From NCBI RefSeq assembly GCF_009183365.2, contig NZ_CP068230.1, positions 2,757,001 to 2,821,000 on the forward strand: DNA of 64,000 nt, given 5' to 3'. Positions 42,783-49,954 of the stretch are shown here, piece by piece. The position numbers and the translations under genes were made by a program. Below the pieces are notes generated by a model. The model searched no databases. It was given only the letters and a program-made list of their open reading frames with translations, and had not been told where the DNA came from. Position 1 is the stretch's first letter, and each line of letters begins with the position of its first letter. Source of the stretch: Shewanella algae (lineage in GTDB: Bacteria > Pseudomonadota > Gammaproteobacteria > Enterobacterales > Shewanellaceae).

Positions 42783-43535
42783 TTACGTGTAGTTGAAGGC
42801 TTGAAATATGTCATTGTCGAAGTCAATATCTGAATATGCAAAATCATACTTCTCAGTTTCTGGAATATTGGTAGGAAATTTCAGCCGAAAGAAACCACCA
42901 ATGCTAGGTTCGAAACCATCACTAGGCCCTCCCGGATTTATGGATAAACCCATGCCCGCTGGAGAAAATTCATTATCAAGAAATTGTGAAGCTAATAACG
43001 CGGAAAGTCCGGCGACGGCATCAATTAGATTTTCGAAATTGGCTTGGGTGAAATTTAAATGGCGGTCATGCTTGGTTTGGTTGTATGCAGTGTACCAGGC
43101 TAAAGAGCCGGAAGATGCCCAAGCGGAAAAGGGAGTTCTCACCCCTGCCGAGCCAAGCCAATTGGGAACTTTAACTTTGTACTGGGAGAGATAGTGACTT
43201 TGCTCTATTTTTTTATAATCTCCCATATTCCAATTCCCACTTCTTACATATCCGTTTTCTCTAAGTATTGCAGTACAGTTAGCTTCCACCTCCACACACG
43301 TCCTTAACAAAAGCTCGTGGATTCTGTGAGAATGAGAAGCAAGATTTATGTCCGACGGCTCTATATAGTCGAATAGCTCTAAAATATCTTTTTGAATCAG
43401 CAAAAAGGCACGCACAAAGTTTTCGGGGGAATCCGCATAATCCTGATGTAGTACATACATCCACTTACCTGAGTCAGAGTATGTATTATCCGTAAAGATA
43501 CGAGCGGTTCTTCTATAAGGTGCAGTTACTCCCAC
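42783..43535 (-). CDS. Integron cassette 8 (distal): hypothetical protein
   Basis: About 250 residues; not recognised. It is soluble and contains a helical part with NQTKHDRHLNFTQANFENLIDAVAGLSALLASQF, reminiscent of HEPN-like or DUF4145-like all-alpha proteins, but this is weak. The likely start is GTG at 43535, behind AAAGGAGAG that lies next to the neighbouring attC; an open frame continues to 43568 inside that attC. No attC follows its stop: the gene runs straight into the lodB repeat array, so the cassette end is lost. Confidence 0.65.
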   Translation of the reverse strand: MGVTAPYRRTARIFTDNTYSDSGKWMYVLHQDYADSPENFVRAFLLIQKDILELFDYIEPSDINLASHSHRIHELLLRTCVEVEANCTAILRENGYVRSGNWNMGDYKKIEQSHYLSQYKVKVPNWLGSAGVRTPFSAWASSGSLAWYTAYNQTKHDRHLNFTQANFENLIDAVAGLSALLASQFLDNEFSPAGMGLSINPGGPSDGFEPSIGGFFRLKFPTNIPETEKYDFAYSDIDFDNDIFQAFNYT

Positions 43536-43550
43536 GATCTCTCCTTTGAT

Positions 43551-43622
43551 GCATAACGCCTTGCTCACCGGTAAATTGCGAGCGCAGCGAGTAATTTATC
43601 CGCGTGCAGCAAATTGTTAGGC
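43551..43622 (-). other. attC site of cassette 7
   Basis: 72-bp recombination site between GCATAAC (43551-43557) and GTTAGGC (43616-43622) with an internal inverted repeat (CGGTAAATTGCGAGC / GAGTAATTTATCCG). Short compared with the other sites in the array. Confidence 0.8.
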
Positions 43623-44528
43623 AATTACCGGCGCACGACTCTGACCTAGTTCAAGCAGGTCTCTAATTTTCACGTCAATATATTTTAGAAAAACAAGCAT
43701 TTCTTCTAGATCAAGGTTTTTCTGGTTAGTTGTGATACTTGCTGGAGTAGCATGAAGTAGCTTACTGCTAAAAGTGTAGATGAAATTGTATTCCTCAGTT
43801 AAGCTGACTTTTTCTGCCATTTGACGCCAATTCCAACGCCCAGGTATCAAGCTTCGTATATCTTCTGAAACCGTATCATCAAATGTAGATTTTTCTTCTT
43901 CCAAACTAGCTATGGAACCTTCGACTTCTGGCAAAGCTTGCTTCCCTACCAAATATGCTTGAAATCCGTAACCATTAATTTTCGCTTGCTCGGCATAGAT
44001 TGAAAATTGCCGAGCCGCTTTCCTGTCGATTATTTCGGCTACAATTTTAGGGGCTGATATAGCGGCCTGCTGCTTTTTTTGCTCATCAGAAATCAGGCTC
44101 AACTCCCCTATCTTGTCATTCAGCAGAGATGATTCTTCTTCTGCCAGCTGATTAAGTAGACTAATCTCTCTGTTGAGTTGCGAACGGTAGTCTTTCCAGT
44201 AACGAAGTTGTGTATCTATAAGTTGTTCGTAGTACACAAGTCCATAGCGTGCATCAAGATCCAAAAGACGCAACCAAAGACTTAACTCGAATATATAGCG
44301 AGCAACAGAAATAACACCGACTGTTTCTACAAAATTGAAGTTATTTTCGGTAAATAGGCGCAGTTTTATTAAACCATCCCCAAAGACTGAACTACGCCAA
44401 CAATCGTAGTTCCATTTATCGAACGAATCCATTATTTCCGGGGTTCGGAAAAGTTTCGCAGTAGCATCCAAATCTTCTTGATGCCCCTTTATTGAAGCCA
44501 CTAGTTGACTAATTTGGTCTTCGATCAT
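43617..44528 (-). CDS. Integron cassette 7: hypothetical protein
   Basis: About 303 residues; not recognised. Mostly helical, with a coiled-coil-like centre rich in Glu, Leu and Ser (REISLLNQLAEEESSLLNDK) and a C-terminal HATPASITTNQKN segment. No signal or membrane segment. The ATG at 44528 has AAGGGA six bases upstream; a GTG at 44546 is the alternative. Strand and flanking attC sites fit a cassette gene read from the array promoter. Confidence 0.65.
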   Translation of the reverse strand: MIEDQISQLVASIKGHQEDLDATAKLFRTPEIMDSFDKWNYDCWRSSVFGDGLIKLRLFTENNFNFVETVGVISVARYIFELSLWLRLLDLDARYGLVYYEQLIDTQLRYWKDYRSQLNREISLLNQLAEEESSLLNDKIGELSLISDEQKKQQAAISAPKIVAEIIDRKAARQFSIYAEQAKINGYGFQAYLVGKQALPEVEGSIASLEEEKSTFDDTVSEDIRSLIPGRWNWRQMAEKVSLTEEYNFIYTFSSKLLHATPASITTNQKNLDLEEMLVFLKYIDVKIRDLLELGQSRAPVIA

Positions 44529-44555
44529 CGCAATTCCCTTGGACACTTCTTTACT

Positions 44556-44670
44556 GCCTAACGCCGCGTTAAGTGGTGAACAACGCGACCACCAAGCCTA
44601 AACCATTGTGCCGTAAACACTAAAGCCGATTGAAACTAAAAATGCCAAGCGTTGTGAATCCGTCTTAAAC
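44556..44670 (-). other. attC site of cassette 6, major part (interrupted)
   Basis: Runs from GCCTAAC (44556) to AAACG near 44670, with the long VCR-like arms (GCATTTTT and CTTGGTGGTCGCG segments on the minus strand). The remaining 11 bases, ending in GTTAGGC, lie at 45845-45855 on the other side of an IS. Joining the two parts gives a normal attC of about 126 bp. Confidence 0.8.
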
Positions 44671-45844
44671 GCTTTGTATGGATAATAACCAAGCCAAAAG
44701 GGTAAAGTGAGACCCAGGCTTTAGCGGCAACTAAAGCTTTCTATGTGGCAGTTCGGTTGAACGCTGGCTCCTCTGTCGAGAGACCGATAACAAACATGAA
44801 CGCCTCATAGGACTCCAAGCATAAACCTCGAATAGTCGACTGGGTCTCGAACCCGCATTTCGCAAGCAAGAGTTAGCTTATTATGAATACAAACACACTT
44901 CAAAACATTAATATTGGTGTTGATACCGGCAAATCACAGCTCGACATTTACATCCGTCCACTCGATGTCTTTTTTACCGTGCCAAACAACGAAAAGGGTA
45001 TCAAACAAGCCTTAACTACCAACCCACAGCGTATCGTTATCGAAGCGACTGGGCGCCTAGAAATGCCCTTCGTGTTAGCGTGTACCGAGGCCAAGTTGCC
45101 TATTGTTCGTGCCAATCCTGTTCATATCAAACGCTTTGCCGGTGCTATTGGTCGTAGAGCCAAAAATGACCGCTTAGATGCACAGCTTATCGCCCATTAT
45201 GGTGAAGCCATTAAACCTGATTTGACGGTCATAAAGGCTAAGAACATACGTTTAATGAGTGACTTAGTAATTCGCCGCAATCAGCTGCTCGCGATGCAGA
45301 CCATGGAGAAAAATCGTATTCAAATTTTGCCTAAGCACCTACATTCGACAATAACCCCCATCCTGACTGCGATAAAAAATCAGGTCTCAAAGATTGAAAA
45401 TAAGCTTGTCAAACTCATCGAAGATTGCCCCGAATACCAAACTAAAAATACCCTCTTACAAAGCGTACCTGGTATCGGCAATATCGCCGCTGCGTCTATC
45501 ATCAGCAATGTGCCTGAGTTAGGCTACATTACCAACAAGCAAGCGGCTTCACTCATCGGCGTCGCCCCTATTACACGTGAAAGCGGACGCTACAAAGGGA
45601 AACGAGTCATCCAAGGAGGCCGCGCACAGGTGAGAACCGTTTTGTACATGGCCATGATGTCAGCCATGCAATGTAACCCTGTTTTCAAGGACACTTACGC
45701 TCGATTACTCGAAGCTGGAAAACCAAAGAAAGTGGCGATTATTGCCTGCGTTCGCAAGATGGTGGTCATCCTAAACTCTATGCTTCGAGATGGCATCATG
45801 TGGGACCAAAACATCGCCCAAAATAAAGGATTGACGCCATAGTC
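44671..45844 (+). mobile_element. IS110-family element, IS1111 group, inserted in attC
   Basis: About 1.17 kb with one transposase gene and a long left non-coding part (about 210 bp), as in the IS1111 group. TATGG near 44677 and its inverse CCATA near 45837 are subterminal inverted repeats. It sits between the two parts of one attC, the known target of the IS1111-attC subgroup. Ends are placed by attC reconstruction and may be off by a few bases. Confidence 0.82.
44883..45842 (+). CDS. IS110 family transposase (IS1111 group)
   Basis: 319 residues. The N-terminal DEDD catalytic domain starts NIGVDTGKSQLDIYI, with VIEATGRLEMP and KNDRLDAQLIAHYGE. The C-terminal transposase-20 domain has LLQSVPGIGNIAAASIISNV and ASLIGVAPITRESGRYKGKR and the conserved serine. 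It is intact and transcribed against the cassette genes. Confidence 0.93.
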   Translation: MNTNTLQNINIGVDTGKSQLDIYIRPLDVFFTVPNNEKGIKQALTTNPQRIVIEATGRLEMPFVLACTEAKLPIVRANPVHIKRFAGAIGRRAKNDRLDAQLIAHYGEAIKPDLTVIKAKNIRLMSDLVIRRNQLLAMQTMEKNRIQILPKHLHSTITPILTAIKNQVSKIENKLVKLIEDCPEYQTKNTLLQSVPGIGNIAAASIISNVPELGYITNKQAASLIGVAPITRESGRYKGKRVIQGGRAQVRTVLYMAMMSAMQCNPVFKDTYARLLEAGKPKKVAIIACVRKMVVILNSMLRDGIMWDQNIAQNKGLTP

Positions 45845-45855
45845 GTTTGTTAGGC
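45845..45855 (-). other. attC site of cassette 6, minor part
   Basis: On the minus strand GCCTAAC then the start of the AAACG arm; the rest is at 44556-44670 beyond the IS. Confidence 0.75.
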
Positions 45856-46506
45856 TAACTGCGCAATCAAAAATTGTTCGATGTCACGTATCATAGTAGT
45901 CACATCATTCTCGGAAAATTCATCTGGTTTTCCATGCGCAGCACTGTTGCGAATATCTGCTAGAGCAGTAATTCTTTTTTGCTGTAATTTGTTATACACA
46001 CCTGCTTTAGCTAAATCGGCGTTCATTTTGTCAAGTTTACCTTGCGATAGGCCTTCTTTTAAGCAAAGGTCTCGTAACGCAGTTTCCAAGACAACACCAG
46101 CAATAACCGCGGCAGCAATTTTATAACCATTAGAAAGAAGCTCCTCAGCTTGTTCTAATTCACTGTCGAAAACATCAGCTTGAATTAGGTTCTTAATGGA
46201 AGTTAGATAACCATTTTTGTAGTCATCCATTGCCGCATTTAACACAGATTTCATTCTTTTAAATGCGTCTGAATTCGAATCATATGAGCCAAGTTTTTCT
46301 GCTTCCAGAAACTCTAGATAATGCTGTGATTCTTTACCGCAGGTAGCAACAAGCAAGTTCTTAACTTTAACCTTCCAAGTTAAAGCTGCCTCATCGTCCA
46401 TCTTAGTATAATCACCGAAGTCACTTCGGTGATAAGTTATCGAAGCCTCTATAGCAGGCACTTCGCTGTATAATTGGTCGAATCTATCAGATAACTTTTT
46501 GAGCAT
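45850..46506 (-). CDS. Integron cassette 6: HEPN-like domain protein
   Basis: 218 residues, soluble. The N-terminal half is helical and unknown. The C-terminal half (AEELLSNGYKIAAAVIAGVV, LETALRDLCLKEGL, then ITALADIRNSAAHGKPDEF) resembles HEPN/DUF4145-type domains, with RNSAAH fitting the R-x4-H motif of HEPN ribonucleases. Members act in toxin-antitoxin and phage defence, but many are structural, so the function is open. The stop codon overlaps the GTTAGGC of its attC. Confidence 0.7.
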   Translation of the reverse strand: MLKKLSDRFDQLYSEVPAIEASITYHRSDFGDYTKMDDEAALTWKVKVKNLLVATCGKESQHYLEFLEAEKLGSYDSNSDAFKRMKSVLNAAMDDYKNGYLTSIKNLIQADVFDSELEQAEELLSNGYKIAAAVIAGVVLETALRDLCLKEGLSQGKLDKMNADLAKAGVYNKLQQKRITALADIRNSAAHGKPDEFSENDVTTMIRDIEQFLIAQLA

Positions 46507-46523
46507 AATGCCTCCTCATATTA

Positions 46524-46607
46524 GCCTAACGCTTAATTAAGGGGCCGAAAAAGCGTAGCTTTTGAGGTCCCAGCCCGCTTGCGGGCGACTTGAATTTTTT
46601 GTTATGC
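46524..46607 (-). other. attC site of cassette 5
   Basis: 84-bp site from GCCTAAC (46524) to GTTATGC (46607), with internal hairpin arms including CCCGCTTGCGGG. Confidence 0.82.
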
Positions 46608-46613
46608 ATTTGA

Positions 46614-46985
46614 CTATTTGTGCTTAGTGCAAACATACCGCACTAAATCAGACTTACTGGAACCTGGCACCAATGATGTCCATTTGGAGTTAGACCAGTC
46701 TTTAAGTGGTTTTGAGGGAGATTTCTTAGCACCGTCTTCGCTGCTGCCAGCTAGTTCAAAATATTGCTTGCTTTCACAATTTACGTTGAGTTTAGTGAAG
46801 TCAGTATAGGCGTTGCCTTTACCGATACGACTTGACAGGACAGTGATTATTCCGTCGCTGCCTTTTTCGCTAGTGATAATGAAATAACTACCGCTGTCAC
46901 CAGATGAAGGAGCACGATAGATTTCATTTGCTGTGACCGGAAAAGAACTCGCAGCGAGTGCGACGGTGAAGATGACTTTTTTCAT
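46614..46985 (-). CDS. Integron cassette 5: secreted hypothetical protein
   Basis: 123 residues with a clear signal peptide (MKKVIFTVALAASSFPVTANE, cut likely after ANA-like TAN). The mature part is a small beta-rich domain with two cysteines (NCESKQ, YVCTKHK) that may pair. Not recognised further. The ATG at 46985 has AAGGAGCAAT upstream; the longer open frame to 47075 runs through the neighbouring attC and is not coding. Confidence 0.7.
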   Translation of the reverse strand: MKKVIFTVALAASSFPVTANEIYRAPSSGDSGSYFIITSEKGSDGIITVLSSRIGKGNAYTDFTKLNVNCESKQYFELAGSSEDGAKKSPSKPLKDWSNSKWTSLVPGSSKSDLVRYVCTKHK

Positions 46986-47009
46986 GATATTGCTCCTTGC
47001 TGCATGAAT

Positions 47010-47137
47010 GCATAACGCCCAATTAAGGGGTGAACAACGCCTCCACCCAAACCTAACGCATTGTGCCATAAACACTAAATTGAAGTAGAAGCAAAAATGC
47101 CAAGCGTTGAGAATCCCTCTTAAATTGCTTGTTATGT
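47010..47137 (-). other. attC site of cassette 4
   Basis: 128-bp VCR-like site between GCATAAC (47010) and GTTATGT (47137). It is closely similar to the sites of cassettes 3 and 6, including AATGCCAAGCGTTG and ATTGTGCCATAAACACTAAA. Confidence 0.87.
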
Positions 47138-47143
47138 GAACTG

Positions 47144-47608
47144 CTACAACAAGCGAGTATAAAAAATGCTTAGTTCATCAAGGTAGGTTTCACTAACATC
47201 ATCTTCGTTCCAAGCCCATAATTCTTTAGGAACGAGTTCGAACACCTTGTGGTGAGGTGCATTTAAAGTGGGGACACTATAAACAGGAAGATATAACCTG
47301 TTAGTTTTGATTTTATAACTAAGTTCGCTGTCTTCAATGAGGTTAAATTGATCAGCTGTTATATCAACCAAAATACCTTCACTTTCTACCCACCAATGCC
47401 CAACTTCACCGCCACGCTTTTTAGATATACCAAAGACAAGGTATATAGGCTTACTGTAGCCTTTTTGGGTTAAGTGGTAGCAGAACAACATTGAAGCATG
47501 TTTACAAGCATTAATTGGAAAGTCAGAACCAAAATAGAACCAGCCTTTACCAACAACTGATTCTATTTTACTTCTTACCCAAGCCGCTTCTTCGTGAAGG
47601 TTTATCAT
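47144..47608 (-). CDS. Integron cassette 4: transglutaminase/papain-like fold protein (tentative)
   Basis: About 154 residues. A Cys-helix motif (INACKHASMLFCYHL) is followed by GEVGHWWVESEGILVDITADQF, giving a Cys-His-Asp order as in transglutaminase-like and papain-like enzymes. This is a by-eye match and no substrate can be named. No signal peptide. The ATG at 47608 with AGGGGA upstream is preferred to GTG at 47623. Confidence 0.6.
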   Translation of the reverse strand: MINLHEEAAWVRSKIESVVGKGWFYFGSDFPINACKHASMLFCYHLTQKGYSKPIYLVFGISKKRGGEVGHWWVESEGILVDITADQFNLIEDSELSYKIKTNRLYLPVYSVPTLNAPHHKVFELVPKELWAWNEDDVSETYLDELSIFYTRLL

Positions 47609-47621
47609 TTTTCCCCTGTTC

Positions 47622-47747
47622 ACATAACGCCCGCTTAAGGGGCAGACAACGCAACTACCAACTTACCGCATAACACCGTAATCACCGAAACCAACGCATA
47701 GTAAAAATGCCGCGCGTTGGCTGTCCCTCTTGAAGCGTTTGTTATGC
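47622..47747 (-). other. attC site of cassette 3
   Basis: 126-bp VCR-like site from ACATAAC (47622) to GTTATGC (47747), with arms CGCCCGCTTAAGGGG and CCCTCTTGAAGCG. Confidence 0.87.
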
Positions 47748-48163
47748 TACCTTTTTGCCATTGGATGGCTTGGATTCAATTGAAGAAGATCCCACAAGTT
47801 TCCATACAAGTCTTCAAACACTGCTACCGTTCCATAGTCTTCTTCTGTTGGCTCGCGGACGAAGTTAATACCAATCGATTTCATACGCTTAAAGTCACGC
47901 CAGAAATCATCAGTATTTAGGAACAGGAATACTCGACCGCCTGCTTGATTTCCAATGAAATCATGCTGCTCTGGCTTCGAGGCTCTGGCAAGTAACAACG
48001 TAACACCATGAGAATTTGGTGGAGCCATAACCACCCAACGTTTGTCTTGTTCAGGTTGATGAGTATCTTCAATAAGTTCAAATTTGAGTTTGTTTACATA
48101 AAAATCAATGGCTTCATCATAATCTTTTACAACTAAAGCAATATGGACAATGTTCTGTTTCAT
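47747..48163 (-). CDS. Integron cassette 3: VOC family protein (glyoxalase/bleomycin resistance-like)
   Basis: 138 residues with one vicinal-oxygen-chelate domain. It starts MKQNIVHIALVVKDYDEAIDFYVNKL and has AVFEDLYGNLWDLLQ at the end, with metal-ligand candidates H7 and the Glu in that last motif. Such proteins isomerise, cleave or bind small molecules, including some antibiotics. The substrate is unknown. The ATG at 48163 has AAGGGAT upstream; the frame to 48247 is attC read-through. Confidence 0.85.
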   Translation of the reverse strand: MKQNIVHIALVVKDYDEAIDFYVNKLKFELIEDTHQPEQDKRWVVMAPPNSHGVTLLLARASKPEQHDFIGNQAGGRVFLFLNTDDFWRDFKRMKSIGINFVREPTEEDYGTVAVFEDLYGNLWDLLQLNPSHPMAKR

Positions 48164-48193
48164 AGTATCCCTTATTGAAGATTTCGACTGGTA

Positions 48194-48292
48194 GCATAAC
48201 GCCCGCGTCACAGGCCGAGGTAAATGGCGGCGTTTTTGCGCATGCAAAAACGGTGACAGTTGCCGAAGGTCATGTGCACGCGCTTGTTATAC
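48194..48292 (-). other. attC site of cassette 2
   Basis: 99-bp site from GCATAAC (48194) to GTTATAC (48292), with a strong internal inverted repeat (CCGTTTTTGCATGCG / CGCAAAAACG type). Confidence 0.82.
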
Positions 48293-48297
48293 ATTTT

Positions 48298-48717
48298 TTA
48301 GTTGCCATGCATAAACTCGATTCGCTTATCCTGAAGCCAGATCGTGTCTACAATAGAAAATACGTGGTCTGCTAGCTTTGTTCCAATAACCTCATCTCGA
48401 TTAAGGCTCTTTGCAACCTTATAAGGTAAGCATTCATTGCGATTTCCAGCATTGATAATACTAAAGTCTCTCGTTTCTCTGTCAGTAAGACAAACTAATG
48501 AAACCTGAATTCGATCATTCTGTGAACTACCTTTACCACATGGACCAAGAATAAAATCAAAGTTTGGATAGTGATTTAATTTTCCTTCAGTCCAAAAGAT
48601 ATAGTAAATTCCATAGGACAAATCTCCATCAACTATCTGTCCAGACGCGTACCTAGTTGTGTTTCCACAACAATCACAGACTCCTAGAGTTTTTTCATCC
48701 CAAGCTTCGATATTCAC
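48298..48717 (-). CDS. Integron cassette 2: hypothetical protein with Cys cluster
   Basis: 139 residues; not recognised. A CDCCGNTTRYASG motif near the N-terminus could hold zinc, and later Cys (GPCGKG, LVCLTD) could complete a site. It is soluble, with no signal peptide. Gene and attC layout fit a cassette. Confidence 0.65.
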   Translation of the reverse strand: MNIEAWDEKTLGVCDCCGNTTRYASGQIVDGDLSYGIYYIFWTEGKLNHYPNFDFILGPCGKGSSQNDRIQVSLVCLTDRETRDFSIINAGNRNECLPYKVAKSLNRDEVIGTKLADHVFSIVDTIWLQDKRIEFMHGN

Positions 48718-48739
48718 TGCAATCTATCACCTATCCCAT

Positions 48740-48840
48740 GTATAACGCCTCGTTAAGAGGCAAATAATATGTTGGCTAAAATAAGCGACGCAGGAGCAAA
48801 AGCCAACTGTTATTTGTCCTGCTTTAACGACTTGTTAGGT
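48740..48840 (-). other. attC site of cassette 1
   Basis: About 100 bp between the VCR-like TATAACGCC end (48740) and GTTAGGT (48834-48840). Inner arms ATGTTGGCT/AGCCAAC pair well. The stop codon of cassette 1 lies inside it. Confidence 0.82.
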
Positions 48841-49643
48841 GAAATTATGGGCTTACAAGCTTTTAGAGTAAAACTGTAGCTATCGTCTACTTTTTTAACA
48901 ATAACTATTTCTTTATCATTTAAATGAATTGCTTTTTCGTCTCTAGCTATTATGCAACGTGACTTTGAATACGCCTCAAAATTATAAATGAATGATTTAG
49001 TTTTCTCGGTGACAAATTTATCATAACTTTTTCCAAAACTTTGAAACAAACCATACAAAAAACTCAATGCTATTAATATATAAAGCCCTCTAACGAAAAG
49101 AGTTAACATTACATATTCTTTCTTTTCTTCTGAAAATAAAGGTGCTAGTGCAGGTTCTTTTCTAAGGTCTTTTAAAAATAACATGGCGAAAAAATAAAAC
49201 TGCCAGAATATGATGAAAATACCCAAGAAAACAGAAGATATAGAGAAGATAAGTAGTGGAATAGTTAAAATTGATAAAAAGCTAACAGAGTAAATTAACT
49301 TTCCAGGTTCGACTTGAATAATCGAATTAATAACTTGGGAAGAAAGGGCTAAGGAAAAATTTGTTAGTAATGCATAAATTATTAATATACTAGCTTTACC
49401 AATTAATGTGTCCCAGATCTTTTTATAAAGTGAAATAAAATCATTGATTACGCCTAGAGCACCCCAAAATATAACTCCACCTATAAACGAAATTCTCATC
49501 GTTTCAAAGGGGAGTAATAAAGAAACAGCCATAAATGGGATCATGTAAAGGCTTAAAGCATAAAACTTCTGAGATCTATCCAGTTTTATAAAATCTGAAA
49601 CTAGTCTGTTTTTAAAACTTTTGAAAACTTCACGGAACTTCAA
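48810..49643 (-). CDS. Integron cassette 1 (next to attI): multi-span membrane protein
   Basis: About 277 residues with five to six hydrophobic segments (FYALSLYMIPFMAVSLLLPF, FIGGVIFWGALGVI, ASILIIYALLTNFSLAL, the long ILTIPLLIFSISSVFLGIFI region, VRGLYILIALSFLYGLF) and a short soluble tail. The family is not recognised. The likely start is TTG at 49643, five bases after AAAGGAG; a GTG at 49658 lies on the attI core and is less likely. Very AT-rich. As the first cassette it should get the most transcription from Pc. Confidence 0.7.
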   Translation of the reverse strand: MKFREVFKSFKNRLVSDFIKLDRSQKFYALSLYMIPFMAVSLLLPFETMRISFIGGVIFWGALGVINDFISLYKKIWDTLIGKASILIIYALLTNFSLALSSQVINSIIQVEPGKLIYSVSFLSILTIPLLIFSISSVFLGIFIIFWQFYFFAMLFLKDLRKEPALAPLFSEEKKEYVMLTLFVRGLYILIALSFLYGLFQSFGKSYDKFVTEKTKSFIYNFEAYSKSRCIIARDEKAIHLNDKEIVIVKKVDDSYSFTLKACKPIISPNKSLKQDK

Positions 49644-49656
49644 TGTGACTCCTTTC

Positions 49657-49800
49657 ACCTAACAGCTGTATAGTGCGCATGCGCGTTTTAGTCATCGGAG
49701 GAGTGTAAACGCGCATCGCTATCTCTTTGTATTAGTTAAATATAATAGAGTTTAGCCCGAATATCCCTTGCAGCAAAACGCGCATGCGCGGTTTCCAAAC
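49657..49800 (-). other. Probable attI site
   Basis: The crossover core GTTAGGT is at 49657-49663 on the minus strand. Beyond it are two copies of the palindrome GCGCATGCGC (49675-49684 and 49780-49789) and a partial ACGCGCATCGC at 49709, which may be integrase-binding direct repeats or a structured leader for cassette transcripts. Confidence 0.65.
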
Positions 49801-49878
49801 CTATTATCTACCAAAATGGTTTTATATCTTTATGAATTTTAAGTTATTTTTTGTGATGTTGCAGAAATAACGCGCAAA

Positions 49879-49909
49879 ATTATCTCCAAATTTCTGGGCA
49901 TTTTGTCAA
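49879..49909 (-). promoter_or_regulatory. Candidate cassette promoter Pc
   Basis: On the minus strand TTGACA (49904-49909) and GATAAT (49879-49884) with a 19-bp spacer, or GAGATA at 17 bp. It points through attI into the cassettes. Confidence 0.5.
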
Positions 49910-49938
49910 AATCTCAATAATACTGTATAAAAAAACAG
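49903..49938 (+). promoter_or_regulatory. intI promoter with LexA (SOS) box
   Basis: TTGTCA (49903-49908), a 17-bp spacer and TATAAA (49926-49931). The LexA box CTG-TATAAAAAAA-CAG (49923-49938, exact CTG-N10-CAG) covers the -10 element. The -35 overlaps that of Pc on the other strand. Confidence 0.8.
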
Positions 49939-49954
49939 TATCCAGGTGCTCGCA

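Noticed and set aside
48163..48247. N-terminal extension of the VOC cassette protein
   Set aside because: The extra codons lie in the neighbouring attC, and the ATG at 48163 has a ribosome binding site and matches the domain start.
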